DNA of 64,000 nucleotides from Entomomonas sp. E2T0 (GCF_025985425.1 NZ_CP094972.1:620001-684000); one strand, 5' to 3'. Numbered from the stretch's first letter, positions 39,627 to 50,282 are shown. Notes: generated by a model from the sequence alone, not told the origin. Numbers and translations: made by a program.

Positions 39627-40490
39627 ATGTTACAGAGTATGACCGCATTTGCACGCCATGAATTATCTATTAATGAAGGGGTTTTATGCTGGGAAATACG
39701 CTCTGTTAATCATCGTTATTTGGAGCATAGCTTCAAATTACCTGAAACTTTTCGAGTGCTTGAATGGCAATTAAGGGATATCCTAAAAAAAGAAATCTCT
39801 CGTGGTAAAGTAGAATGTACATTTACTTTCTCCCCTAATGCTCAAAATAATCCTCTACAAATAGATTCAGAACGTGCTAAACAACTTGTTCAAGCGGCAG
39901 AACAAATCTCTGAGTTAACTATTAATCCCACGCCAATAAATCCTTTTACAGTATTATCTTGGCCTGGCGTATTGATCAATGAACAAGCTAATCATGAACT
40001 ATTACAACAACAAGCTATTGAACTATTTTCTGACACACTCAAAAATTTGAAAGAGAATAGAGCAAGAGAAGGACAGGAACTACAGCAATTATTAGATGAT
40101 CGTTTAGTCAGTATTGATAATGAAGTTAATAAACTACGCCCACTTATCCCAGAAATGTTAGATAATCAGCGCCAAAAAATATTAACACGCTGCCAAGAGC
40201 TACAAGTAGAAATTGATAATCAACGTTTGGAGCAAGAACTTGTATTGCTTGCTCAAAAATCAGATGTGGCTGAAGAATTAGACCGCCTACAAACCCATTT
40301 AACCGAAGTACGCCATACCTTTAATAGTAAAGAACCCTGCGGCCGTCGTTTAGACTTCTTAATGCAAGAACTTAATCGTGAAGCCAACACATTAGGTTCA
40401 AAAGCATACGATACACGGACCACACAAACAGCTGTAAATATAAAAGTACTTATAGAACAAATGCGTGAACAAGTACAAAATATTGAGTAG
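39627..40490 (+). CDS. yicC: YicC family endoribonuclease-like protein
   Basis: A 287-residue protein, exactly the length of E. coli YicC. It begins LQSMTAFARHE and contains WEIRSVNHRYLE and, near the end, CGRRLDFLMQELNREANTLGSKA, which are the most conserved YicC blocks; the middle is coiled-coil (about residues 140-230). The ATG at 39627 has GGAG 9 bases upstream and is preferred to 39612. YicC proteins are implicated in RNA decay, including iron-sRNA turnover in enterobacteria. Confidence 0.92.
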   Translation: MLQSMTAFARHELSINEGVLCWEIRSVNHRYLEHSFKLPETFRVLEWQLRDILKKEISRGKVECTFTFSPNAQNNPLQIDSERAKQLVQAAEQISELTINPTPINPFTVLSWPGVLINEQANHELLQQQAIELFSDTLKNLKENRAREGQELQQLLDDRLVSIDNEVNKLRPLIPEMLDNQRQKILTRCQELQVEIDNQRLEQELVLLAQKSDVAEELDRLQTHLTEVRHTFNSKEPCGRRLDFLMQELNREANTLGSKAYDTRTTQTAVNIKVLIEQMREQVQNIE

Positions 40491-40508
40491 CCATTCTTAA
40501 GTAAAAAA

Positions 40509-43500
40509 ATGAGACTCTTTACTAGCAATTTTGACTTTCTAAAAGAACATGATCCTATATTCTTCGAGTTAACCCATACTGCTGAGCAAGTATTTGCTAG
40601 TGATCCAAATACTACTCTAATTAAATTGCGCCAATTAGGTGAGGCATTTGCTAAAGATATTGCCACTAGATGTGGTATTTACTTTGATGATACAACCCCC
40701 CAAGTCGATCTTATTCATCAAATTGATCGAGAATTAAGATTAGACCCTACTATACGTAATCTTTTTCATACCATACGAGTTGAAGGCAATAAAGCTACTC
40801 ACGAATTTAAAACCGAACACAGAGAGGCCATTAATGGTTTAAAAATGGCGCGTAGCCTAGCTGTTTGGTATCATCAATCTTTTGGTAAAGAGGGTAGTAA
40901 ATTTAATCCTGGAAGTTTTATCACTCCACCAGACCCTAGCCAAAAACTACGTGAATTACAAAATCAAATTAATCAGCTACGAGCAAGCAATGAAAAATTT
41001 GAAGATAACCAGCAATTACTAAACTTATTAAAAAAAGAAAAGCAAGAATATGCTGTATTAGCAGAGCAAATGGATAAAGAAGCTCGTACACTAGCAGAAC
41101 AAGTTAAACAACAAGAAGAAGCTTTACAGAAACAACAAGAATCCTTTGAAACACACATTCGATTACTACAAATAGAACTTGTTGAGCAAAACAAAAAAAA
41201 ACCTCAACAAACTGTAAAACAACAACAAATTATTAGTGAGCAAATCAAAGAAGCAAATCAACAAGTTTTTTTAACAGAAGAATTAGCACGTTTAATAATT
41301 GACCAACAACTTACTGAAGCTGGCTGGCAAGCAGATAGTTTAGAATTAACATGGGATAATGGCGCTCGTCCTGAACAGGATAAAAATAAAGCTATTGCTG
41401 GTTATCCTATTTTTTATCAAGGCAATGCTGCCTATGCAGACTATATTTTATTTTGTGGCATGATTCCCATTGCTGTTATAGAAGCTAAATGTGAAAACAT
41501 TAATGTTGCAGATAAAATACGCCAAGCAGAAACCTATGCTCAAGGGTTTCAAATTGAACCTCTAATGCAAGCACCTTGGTTATTAGCCCAACGTAATCGG
41601 CCTTGGACTAGCCATGATAATACTCCCTATATTATTCCCTTTGTCTATTCCAGTAATGGCCGCCCTTACAATAGCCAACTTGAAGAAAAATCTGGTACTT
41701 GGTTTCGAGATTTACGTGAGACCAACAACTTAGCCCAAGCATTACAACACTTTCATACACCACAAGGATTATTAACTAAACTAACCCATGACATAAGTGC
41801 GGCTGAACAAGCTTTACAACAAGAAAATTTTGCTCAACTATATTTACGAAGTTATCAACAAGCAGCTATTCAAGCGGTAGAAAAGGCTATCTTAAATAAT
41901 CAGCGTAATTGTTTGATTGCAATGGCTACAGGAACAGGTAAAACAGTTGTTATCAATGCCCTAATATATCGATTTTTAAAAACCAACCGATTTAAACGTA
42001 TTTTAGTCTTGGTTGATCATGCTGCGCTGGGCTTACAAACAGAAGATATACTTACTAAAACCCTCGATGAACAATATCAAACCTTAGCAAAACTTTATAA
42101 TTTAACAGAACTATCAAATCACATTGATGACTTAAGTAATCATCTACAATTAGCTACTGTACAAAGTATGGTAAAAAGCATTTTTGCCTCTGATACATCA
42201 CCTTCCATCGATAGTTTTGATTGTATTATTATTGATGAAGCACATAGTGGTTATATGCTAGAACAGGAAATGATAGAGGGGGAGTTAGCGACTAGGGACT
42301 CTCAACAATATATAGAAGAATATCAACAGCTTATTAACTACTTTGATGCAGTTAGAGTTGGCTTAACGGCTACACCAGTAAAGCATACTACAGATATATT
42401 TGGAAAACCTGTTTACAGTTATTCTTATCGTGAAGCAGTAGCTGATGATTACTTAATTGATTATGAGCCTCCTATTATTTATCAAACAGAATTAACACAA
42501 CATGGTATTCATTTTAATAAAGGCTATAACATCAATATTATTAATGCTCAAACAGGTAATATTGAATCAGCAGAATTAGAGGATGAGCTTAATTTTGATA
42601 TTGAAAACTTTAATCGGTTCGTTATTAACAAAAGTTTTAATGAAATTATCTGTGAACAACTCGTTCAAGAATTAAATCCCTTTGGAAAAGAAAAGACACT
42701 TATCTTTTGTGCTTCCGATTTACATGCAGATATGGTTAAAAATTTGCTTGATAAAGCATTTACTAAACTTTACCAAGAGTCATATGACCAAACTGCTGTT
42801 GCCAAAATTACTATTGGCAGTTATAACCCTGAACAACTAATTACAGCTTATAAAACAGAGCAATACCCCAATATCGCTATTACTGTTGATTTATTAGCAA
42901 CAGGTATAGATATTCCACAAATCTGTAATTTAGTATTTTTACGCCATGTAAAATCTCGAATTTTATTTGAACAAATGCTAGGCAGGGCTAATCGCCGTTG
43001 TGATGAAATTGGTAAAACTGTTTTCCGAATTTATGATCCCATTGGTAATTGTCAGTCTTTACAAGAGGTTGTTACCATGCAACCCTTACATAAAATTGAT
43101 ACGCCTTTAACTAGTTTACTAGAACAATTTACTGATAATAAATATTTAAAAGATGCCCTAAACACTACAAGCAATCTACCTAATAAAACACAGGCTGATC
43201 TACTGCTTGATCAAATATGTCAAAAAATCATGCGTATTCTGCGTAGAGCAAATTATCAAGCGGAACATGATAAAGTTATTAAAGAAAAACTAGATGAAAC
43301 AAGCACTATATGGGGTATTACACCTTATAAATTAAATAACTACTTACAACAAATAGGTGCCAAAAAAGCAGCTGATTTTTTTAAGACACGTAAAAGTTTT
43401 TTAAAAGAATTACGAGAAATTAAACAATTACTAGCAGGCAATCACTATCAGATTATTTCTGAACATGCAGATAAGCTCATTAATCGTAGCCAACTATATG

Positions 43501-44165
43501 GTCAATATAATAATCCAAAAGATTTCTTAGACAGTTTTAAAACATTTATTCAACAACAAATAAAACTCTCTAAAACACTTAATAAAACTTTACTTAAACC
43601 TAACAATATTACCAAGACTGAATTAAAAGAAATCAGGTTACTATTGGATAAAACTGGTTATAGTGAAACCAACCTACAAATTGCATGGCGTAACCAATAC
43701 CACCAAATTATCGATGCAGGCTTAATAGGTTATATTCGTCACGCTGCAATAGATGAACCTTTAATTCCTTTTGAAAATAGAGTTGAACAAGCTTTACAAA
43801 AAGTACATCGTTTATATAACTGGACACCTATTCAACGCCAATGGTTAAACCGTTTAGCTGAACATCTAATTTTTAAAGAAGTGTTAGATAGAAAATCCAT
43901 AAACAAACGCATTAATCAAGCCTATGGCAGCTCTATAGAAAAGTTGGATCAACTACTTAATGGCCAATTAAATGAGGTATTAACTACCCTAAAAAAACTT
44001 TGGCCTGAAGAACAAGAACTTCAAAGCCCAAGAGTTATAGCAGAAACTATCAGTGAGTCTACTATCAATATTGAATCATTAATCACCCAACCCAAGTTCG
44101 AGCAAAAAACTCAACAAACCAACAATTTCATAGGACTTATAAAACAACTTTTAAAGATTAAATGA
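40509..44165 (+). CDS. Orphan type I restriction R-subunit-like nuclease-helicase (EcoEI type)
   Basis: A 1218-residue protein. Order of parts: DUF4145-like N-terminal domain (about 1-140), coiled coil (about 150-260), HSDR_N PD-(D/E)xK nuclease (about 255-400; catalytic region ADYILFCGMIPIAVIEAKCE at about 308-327), SF2 helicase with Walker A ATGTGKTV (about 474), DEAH (about 574), GLTATP and QMLGRANRRCDEIGK, then an EcoEI_R_C-like C-terminal region. This is the HsdR layout of type I restriction. No hsdM or hsdS is present on either side: yicC is 18 bp upstream, and a decayed gene and DUF4031 lie downstream. The role is probably defence or its remnant. Confidence 0.85.
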   Translation: MRLFTSNFDFLKEHDPIFFELTHTAEQVFASDPNTTLIKLRQLGEAFAKDIATRCGIYFDDTTPQVDLIHQIDRELRLDPTIRNLFHTIRVEGNKATHEFKTEHREAINGLKMARSLAVWYHQSFGKEGSKFNPGSFITPPDPSQKLRELQNQINQLRASNEKFEDNQQLLNLLKKEKQEYAVLAEQMDKEARTLAEQVKQQEEALQKQQESFETHIRLLQIELVEQNKKKPQQTVKQQQIISEQIKEANQQVFLTEELARLIIDQQLTEAGWQADSLELTWDNGARPEQDKNKAIAGYPIFYQGNAAYADYILFCGMIPIAVIEAKCENINVADKIRQAETYAQGFQIEPLMQAPWLLAQRNRPWTSHDNTPYIIPFVYSSNGRPYNSQLEEKSGTWFRDLRETNNLAQALQHFHTPQGLLTKLTHDISAAEQALQQENFAQLYLRSYQQAAIQAVEKAILNNQRNCLIAMATGTGKTVVINALIYRFLKTNRFKRILVLVDHAALGLQTEDILTKTLDEQYQTLAKLYNLTELSNHIDDLSNHLQLATVQSMVKSIFASDTSPSIDSFDCIIIDEAHSGYMLEQEMIEGELATRDSQQYIEEYQQLINYFDAVRVGLTATPVKHTTDIFGKPVYSYSYREAVADDYLIDYEPPIIYQTELTQHGIHFNKGYNINIINAQTGNIESAELEDELNFDIENFNRFVINKSFNEIICEQLVQELNPFGKEKTLIFCASDLHADMVKNLLDKAFTKLYQESYDQTAVAKITIGSYNPEQLITAYKTEQYPNIAITVDLLATGIDIPQICNLVFLRHVKSRILFEQMLGRANRRCDEIGKTVFRIYDPIGNCQSLQEVVTMQPLHKIDTPLTSLLEQFTDNKYLKDALNTTSNLPNKTQADLLLDQICQKIMRILRRANYQAEHDKVIKEKLDETSTIWGITPYKLNNYLQQIGAKKAADFFKTRKSFLKELREIKQLLAGNHYQIISEHADKLINRSQLYGQYNNPKDFLDSFKTFIQQQIKLSKTLNKTLLKPNNITKTELKEIRLLLDKTGYSETNLQIAWRNQYHQIIDAGLIGYIRHAAIDEPLIPFENRVEQALQKVHRLYNWTPIQRQWLNRLAEHLIFKEVLDRKSINKRINQAYGSSIEKLDQLLNGQLNEVLTTLKKLWPEEQELQSPRVIAETISESTINIESLITQPKFEQKTQQTNNFIGLIKQLLKIK

Positions 44166-44243
44166 TTCATTAGCGCCAACTCAATATAGGTGTACTCTGT
44201 AATCTCTTATAACTACTTATAAACTAAGTTGAGGAATATAACT

Positions 44244-44429
44244 ATGACTACTAATAATCTTAATTTAACTAATATCATGGAGAATATTCAACAGCAATTA
44301 AAAGACAATGCTGACGAGATTACCCAAGTAAATAGCCAACGGTTCTTTAAAGAAACAATGACTACCATGGCATTAAAATAGCTATAGTACAAAAAAACTG
44401 AAATCAAAGCACAAGCTATGGCTAAATAA
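44244..44429 (+). pseudogene. Decayed N-terminal fragment of an AlkD-like DNA alkylation-repair gene
   Basis: With a GAGG site before ATG 44244, the frame encodes 45 residues including NIMENIQQQLKDNADEI and NSQRFFKE, then stops. In a shifted frame from 44366 the DNA reads HGIKIAIVQK, and it returns to the first frame at 44397 with TEIKAQAMAK and a stop. The order RFFKE...GIK.AIV.K is the N-terminus of DNA alkylation-repair (HEAT-like) proteins as I recall them. Compensating frameshifts and in-frame stops show a remnant; the bulk of the gene (about 180 residues) is gone. If translated at all, it yields a 45-residue peptide. Confidence 0.6.
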
Positions 44430-44540
44430 AACCAATAGCCAAAATAATCGTTTTAAGTTTAAATATATAATAAATGCCCTTATATATACTTATTAGAGTA
44501 ATTTTTTTAATTTGTGATTAATTGATGTTGGCTGATTTAT

Positions 44541-44813
44541 ATGGCTATCTATGTAGACAATGTACGTGTTCCCCATATGGGTAAATTGTGGTGTCATCTC
44601 GTAGCGGATACGTTAGATGAACTACATCATTTTGCTAAACGTTTGGAAATTCCTCGCAGAGGCTTTCATTATGATGCATCCTATCCCCACTATGATATAA
44701 CCATAGAATTAAGGGAAATGGCTCTACAACTAGGCGCAATCGCTGGTAATCGTAGAGATATTATTCGCTGTGCAAAGCAACTAAAAGAACAATTTCAGGA
44801 TTCTTTCTACTGA
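44541..44813 (+). CDS. DUF4031 domain-containing protein
   Basis: A 90-residue cytoplasmic protein that matches the DUF4031 pattern: MAIYVDNVRVPHMGKLWCHLVAD at the start (first part only quoted as the family block YVDNVR), then LDELHHFAKRLEIPRRGFH and HYDI. Function of the family is not established. It is a single gene between the pseudogene and hemF, with only a weak ribosome-binding site. Confidence 0.85.
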   Translation: MAIYVDNVRVPHMGKLWCHLVADTLDELHHFAKRLEIPRRGFHYDASYPHYDITIELREMALQLGAIAGNRRDIIRCAKQLKEQFQDSFY

Positions 44814-44937
44814 TTATATTCCCAAAATTACTATTTTCTATCGATCTAATACAGATTACTAAGTTTTTACCAACAAGATAAGTGATATACTCCAACCCTA
44901 TAAAGAATATGCAAGCCTGTGCATACAACCGCTATAA

Positions 44938-45864
<927 letters not shown>

Positions 45865-45883
45865 TTTGAGAGTGAATTTATAT

Positions 45884-46705
45884 ATGGATCACTATGCCGT
45901 TTTCGGTAACCCTATAGCTCACAGTAAATCACCTATTATTCATCGATTATTCGCACAACAGACTAATCAAAAAATAATTTATGAGCCTATCCTTGCTCCT
46001 ATAGGTGGTTTTGCTGCAGCAATTAAAAAGTTCCTTGAAACAGGCCAAGGTTGTAATATTACTGTTCCCTTTAAAGAAGAAGCCTATCACATAGCAAATG
46101 AGCTAACACCCAGAGCACAACTAGCAGGAGCAGTTAATACCTTAAAGAAACTAGCAGATGGTACTTTGCTAGGTGATAATACTGATGGTGTTGGATTAGT
46201 ACGTGACCTAAAAAATGCTAGTATTAATCTAAAGGGTAAAACTATCTTATTATTAGGTGCTGGTGGGGCTGCTCGTGGTGTGATTGAACCCATTCTCAAC
46301 GAACAACCACAACACCTACTAATAGCTAATCGTACGTTAAATAAAGCTGAAATCTTAGTTGAACTTACAAAACATCTAGGTTATATCAGCGCGCATAGTT
46401 ACGAAACCCTAATAGAGCCTGTTGATTTAATTATTAATGCTACTTCTGCCAGCCTGAGTAATGAGTTACCTAATATCAATGCTCAACTTATACAACCTAA
46501 AAAAACTATTTGCTATGACATGATGTACAGCAAAGAGCCTACAGTTTTTTGTCAATGGGGTAAAAAAAATGGGGCGGCTAAAACTATTGATGGCTTAGGA
46601 ATGTTAGTAGAACAAGCAGCTGAAGCCTTTTCCCTTTGGCGAGGCGTTCAACCTAAAACAGATACTGTTCTGAAATTTCTTCGTCAACAATTAGTAAGGG
46701 ATTAA
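45884..46705 (+). CDS. aroE: Shikimate dehydrogenase
   Basis: A 273-residue NADP-dependent enzyme that reduces 3-dehydroshikimate in aromatic amino acid synthesis. Substrate residues are in [10 protein letters not shown] and [10 protein letters not shown] (catalytic Lys), the Rossmann loop is [15 protein letters not shown] phosphate contact is ANRTLNKAE, and [11 protein letters not shown] ends the active site. The ATG at 45884 is preferred to an upstream TTG at 45866 because the protein then starts close to the conserved fold. Confidence 0.95.
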   Translation: MDHYAVFGNPIAHSKSPIIHRLFAQQTNQKIIYEPILAPIGGFAAAIKKFLETGQGCNITVPFKEEAYHIANELTPRAQLAGAVNTLKKLADGTLLGDNTDGVGLVRDLKNASINLKGKTILLLGAGGAARGVIEPILNEQPQHLLIANRTLNKAEILVELTKHLGYISAHSYETLIEPVDLIINATSASLSNELPNINAQLIQPKKTICYDMMYSKEPTVFCQWGKKNGAAKTIDGLGMLVEQAAEAFSLWRGVQPKTDTVLKFLRQQLVRD

Positions 46706-46859
46706 ATTTTATTATTTATAAACTGAGTCTCCATTATCCCAATCTTTCTTAATAAAAAGCCAATAAATTAATTTATAGTTTCAGTTATTTACTAAATGTA
46801 ACCTATAATTATATTTATCCAATACTTTTATTATTTAATATGCTATTTCTGAAGCTTTT

Positions 46860-48431
46860 ATGCAAAATATAAAAACTATTCTACAATATGATTTTGTACC
46901 ATTTGACTTTATAAAAAAAGTAAAATGGCTACTCACTACATGCATCACATTAACATTTATCTTATTTTACTTTATGGATGTTGTTGTAATTACGGATTTG
47001 ATTGCCAATATTTCTATTGTCTCATGGTTAATTGTTGCTACAAGCCGCTTAAAAATCTTAAATATTCTTATTATATTTTTATTTAGCACAATTATGGCTC
47101 TTGAGATAGCATATGTTATTGAAAATAGCGAGCGAATAAGTTTAGTTATCTTAGAATCTGTTATCGATACAAATATAGTTTATGGTATTTTTGTAGCTAA
47201 AATTATCCTATTAATCTCAATACCTATAACTGTACTATTGTGTTTTCTCTTTATTAAATCTGTTTCTGAAATTAAAAAATTTTCTTTTAAAAAACAAATT
47301 ATTTTCGCATTCATTCTATTTGCAATTAGCATTGCAGATGTTTCTAGCAGAATTCATTCTATTTATAATACTTTTGATGAACGTGGAAAAGAAGATTTCT
47401 CTACAATTCCTTTAATAATGTTAGCTCCAACAATGCAAATTTTTTATCCCTTCATTTTAGGAGATTCCTTTTGTTTAGTTAGCTATATTAATGAGGTTAG
47501 AAAAATTAACACAAATATCCATCATACAGCATGGCCTGAAGGTATTAAATTATCATATACTAAAGAAACGCCCTTAAAAATTGTTGTAATACTGGGTGAA
47601 ACAGCTTTAAGACAGCACTTTTCACTTTATGGCTATGAATTTCCAACTACCCCTAATTTAAATAACCTTTATAAAAATAACGAAATCACTGTATTTCAGA
47701 ATGTTATATCAGGCGCTCCTATTACAAGAGAATCCATAAGACTATCTCTCTCCTATGCAACCCCACATAATAAAAACAACTTTTATAATTATAAAAATAT
47801 CGTTGAAATGGCTCACATTGCTAATTACGAAACATTATGGTTTTCAACAACTCATGAAACTGCTGTATACAGTAATTATGTAGGAATGATCGCCAAAAGC
47901 AGTAATATTTTTTATGATTCGAACTCCCATGATTTATTAGGTACAGAGGAAGATCTCGTTCTACCCGAACTATTAGATAAACACTATGAGACAGGGAAAA
48001 AACAGTTTTTTGTTTTACATATGCAAGGAAGTCATATGGATTATCTTGAAAGATTTGATAAAAAAGATAAGGAGGCCCTAACTACTACACCAGAAAATAC
48101 TAACTATGATAGAACAATACATCACACAGATAGGGTCTTATTAAAAATAGTAGATGTAATAAGAAAACACGATGAAAATACTGTAATGATTTTCATCTCT
48201 GATCATGGTGAAATTATTAACAAAGGCCATGGTATGGTTTTTGGTGGAGGTGCTCTTCAATATGAAATACCATTTATTACTTTACAAAATAAAAATAAAC
48301 TTAACATTGAATCCCTGATAGATGCATATCGTAGCAATAACAATATATTGAACACTATTAATTTGAATTATATTCTTCTTGAAATTATAGGATTTGATAT
48401 AGATAATCATTTAATAGAACAGTCTAAGTGA
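46860..48431 (+). CDS. Phosphoethanolamine transferase (EptA/CptA-like)
   Basis: A 523-residue inner-membrane protein. About five N-terminal helices (residues 1-215) are followed by a periplasmic alkaline-phosphatase-superfamily domain. Metal and nucleophile motifs are seen: LGETALRQHFSLYGY (about 245-259), the likely Thr nucleophile at about residue 289 in SGAPITRESIRLSLSYA, and FISDHGE and GHGMVFGG near the end. Such enzymes move phosphoethanolamine from phosphatidylethanolamine to lipid A or core sugars. The disulphide cysteines of EptA are mostly missing, so it is nearer to CptA/EptC-type proteins. It is distinctly AT-rich and isolated. The C-terminus may be shortened by a frameshift. Confidence 0.85.
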   Translation: MQNIKTILQYDFVPFDFIKKVKWLLTTCITLTFILFYFMDVVVITDLIANISIVSWLIVATSRLKILNILIIFLFSTIMALEIAYVIENSERISLVILESVIDTNIVYGIFVAKIILLISIPITVLLCFLFIKSVSEIKKFSFKKQIIFAFILFAISIADVSSRIHSIYNTFDERGKEDFSTIPLIMLAPTMQIFYPFILGDSFCLVSYINEVRKINTNIHHTAWPEGIKLSYTKETPLKIVVILGETALRQHFSLYGYEFPTTPNLNNLYKNNEITVFQNVISGAPITRESIRLSLSYATPHNKNNFYNYKNIVEMAHIANYETLWFSTTHETAVYSNYVGMIAKSSNIFYDSNSHDLLGTEEDLVLPELLDKHYETGKKQFFVLHMQGSHMDYLERFDKKDKEALTTTPENTNYDRTIHHTDRVLLKIVDVIRKHDENTVMIFISDHGEIINKGHGMVFGGGALQYEIPFITLQNKNKLNIESLIDAYRSNNNILNTINLNYILLEIIGFDIDNHLIEQSK

Positions 48432-48432
48432 T

Positions 48433-48534
48433 GGATTATATGTTTATCATTCAGATGGTATAGCTTATAAATTTGATGATATCAAATCAGGCAAAGCTCC
48501 TTGCAAAGATCAAAAGCAATGCAAAGCACAATAA
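48433..48534 (+). pseudogene. Out-of-frame 3' extension of the phosphoethanolamine transferase
   Basis: One base after the transferase stop, the +1 frame stays open for 33 codons to TAA at 48532 and reads GLYVYHSDGIAYKFDDIKSG then KAPCKDQKQCKAQ. The composition is protein-like, with YHSDGIAYKFDDI and two Cys. This could be a former C-terminus displaced by a one-base indel, or chance. It ends at the terminator of the sRNA on the other strand. Confidence 0.4.
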
Positions 48535-48653
48535 AAAAATACCCAGCAAAATGCTGGGTAAAAACCGTGATTAGCCTGATGAGGAGACAAACCAAACAAT
48601 CTCAAACAGAAGATCGGATACTTTGACTTGCCAGTTGGTCTTGCGATCAACTT
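48533..48653 (-). ncRNA. prrF: PrrF-like iron-responsive small RNA
   Basis: Predicted 121-nt transcript. The 5' end folds as AGUUG...CAACU with a GCAA loop (48653 downward), followed by a single-stranded core containing UCCGAUCUUCUGUUUGAGAU, UCUCCUCAUCAGG and CUAAUCACGG, the block I recall as conserved in PrrF. The 3' end is a strong terminator: ACCCAGCA/UGCUGGGU stem (48541-48559) then a U7 run. A promoter and Fur box lie directly upstream. PrrF sRNAs, the pseudomonad counterpart of RyhB, repress iron-using proteins when iron is short. Only one copy is visible, whereas P. aeruginosa has two in tandem. Confidence 0.85.
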
Positions 48654-48659
48654 GGATAA

Positions 48660-48688
48660 ATATTAATGATTATCATTATCATTTGCAA
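48660..48688 (-). promoter_or_regulatory. Promoter of the PrrF-like sRNA
   Basis: -35 TTGCAA (48683-48688) and -10 TAATAT (48660-48665) on the minus strand, with an exact 17-bp spacer. It predicts a start near 48653. The Fur box lies across the spacer and -10. Confidence 0.75.
48662..48680. promoter_or_regulatory. Fur box
   Basis: The 19 bases match the Fur consensus in 17 positions (core AATGATTATCATTATC). The box covers the sRNA promoter and stands 192 bp upstream of fumC on the other side, so iron-loaded Fur should repress the sRNA and may also act on fumC. Confidence 0.85.
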
Positions 48689-48872
48689 GAACTTTTTAAA
48701 ATAATTAATATATCTATTAAATAAACTAAATTATCTATAGTAATATAAATAATTACAGTCTACCGTTAGACTAATATCTCTCATGTCATGAGGGAAATAA
48801 ATTGAACTCTGATAGTTTTTAGTTTATCCAATATCAACAATAATTAAATTTAATCTAAATAAAGGGTAAGTT

Positions 48873-50282
48873 ATGAGCAATATACGTAAAGAATATGATT
48901 CAATGGGTGAAATTGATGTACCTGCTGACAAATATTGGGGAGCACAAACCGAGCGCTCTATTCATAATTTTAAGATAGGTGTTGATCGCTTTAAGATGCA
49001 CCCTACTATCATCCATTCATTTGGTATTCTAAAAAAATCAGCAGCCCTAGCGAATAGAGATCTAGGTGAAATACCTAGCAATATTGCAGATGCCATCGCC
49101 AAAGCAGCGGATGATGTTATTGCTGGAAAATTAAATGATAACTTCCCCCTTGTAGTATTCCAAACAGGCTCTGGCACCCAATCCAATATGAATGGCAATG
49201 AAGTAATTGCTAATCGTGCAGTAGAAATATTGGGTGGGCAAATTGGTGATAAAAAAGCGGTTCATCCCAATGACCATGTAAACTGTGGCCAATCATCCAA
49301 TGATACATTTCCAACCGCTATGCATATTGCTGTTGTATTAGAGTTATTTAACAGACTTTTCCCTGATGTTAGCCAGTTAAGAGATACTCTACAGAAAAAA
49401 AGCGAACAATACAGAGAAGTGGTTAAAACAGGTAGAACTCATTTACAAGATGCTACCCCTATTACGCTAGGTCAAGAAATTAGTAGCTGGGTAGCACAAA
49501 TTGATTTTGCCTTAGATACTGTAAAAAATACCCTACAAGGTGTTTATAGTTTAGCTATTGGTGGTACTGCTGTGGGTACAGGTTTAAATGCTCATCCACA
49601 ATTTGGTGATCGTTGCGCTGCCAATATTGCTGAGCTTACAGGACACCCTTTTATTTCATCTAAAAACAAATTCTTTTCTTTAGCAGCACATGATGCTTTA
49701 GTTAATGTTTCTGCTGCATTAAGAACACTAGCAGGTTCCTTATTAAAAATAGCTAATGATGTTCGTTGGTTAGCCAGTGGTCCTCGTTGTGGTATAGGGG
49801 AAATTCTTATTCCAGAAAACGAGCCTGGTTCTTCTATTATGCCAGGCAAAGTCAATCCAACCCAATGCGAAGCCTTAACCATGGTATGTGCGCAAGTATT
49901 TGGTAATGATGCAACGGTGGCCTTTGCAGGTAGCCAAGGTAATTTTGAATTAAATGTTTATAAACCTGTGATGGTACATAATGTATTAGAAAGTATTGAC
50001 CTACTCTCTGATGCTTGCCTATCCTTTAATGAGCATTGTGCTGTAGGTATTGAACCTAACTTACCTGTTATTAAAAAACACTTAGAAAATAATCTAATGT
50101 TAGTAACAGCACTTAATAAACATATTGGTTATGATAAGGCTGCTCTTATTGCGAAAACAGCTCATAAGGAAAACAAAAGCTTAAAACAGGTAGCTTTAGA
50201 GTTAAATCTAGTATCAGCAGAAGACTTTGATAAATGGGTTGACCCATTAGCGATGACTAATTTGAATAGAAGCCAGCTCTAA
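48873..50282 (+). CDS. fumC: Fumarase, class II (iron-independent)
   Basis: A 469-residue homotetrameric fumarase of the TCA cycle that needs no Fe-S cluster. Landmarks are [38 protein letters not shown] and the signature [13 protein letters not shown]. An AGGG site precedes the ATG. In P. aeruginosa a fumC gene is under Fur and serves during iron starvation; here a Fur box and iron sRNA lie directly upstream, which fits that use. Confidence 0.96.
   Translation: MSNIRKEYDSMGEIDVPADKYWGAQTERSIHNFKIGVDRFKMHPTIIHSFGILKKSAALANRDLGEIPSNIADAIAKAADDVIAGKLNDNFPLVVFQTGSGTQSNMNGNEVIANRAVEILGGQIGDKKAVHPNDHVNCGQSSNDTFPTAMHIAVVLELFNRLFPDVSQLRDTLQKKSEQYREVVKTGRTHLQDATPITLGQEISSWVAQIDFALDTVKNTLQGVYSLAIGGTAVGTGLNAHPQFGDRCAANIAELTGHPFISSKNKFFSLAAHDALVNVSAALRTLAGSLLKIANDVRWLASGPRCGIGEILIPENEPGSSIMPGKVNPTQCEALTMVCAQVFGNDATVAFAGSQGNFELNVYKPVMVHNVLESIDLLSDACLSFNEHCAVGIEPNLPVIKKHLENNLMLVTALNKHIGYDKAALIAKTAHKENKSLKQVALELNLVSAEDFDKWVDPLAMTNLNRSQL

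Noticed and set aside
48541-48559. ACCCAGCA/TGCTGGGT hairpin as terminator of the phosphoethanolamine transferase gene
   Set aside because: On the plus strand it is followed by A-residues, not T; on the minus strand it is followed by T7, so it belongs to the sRNA.
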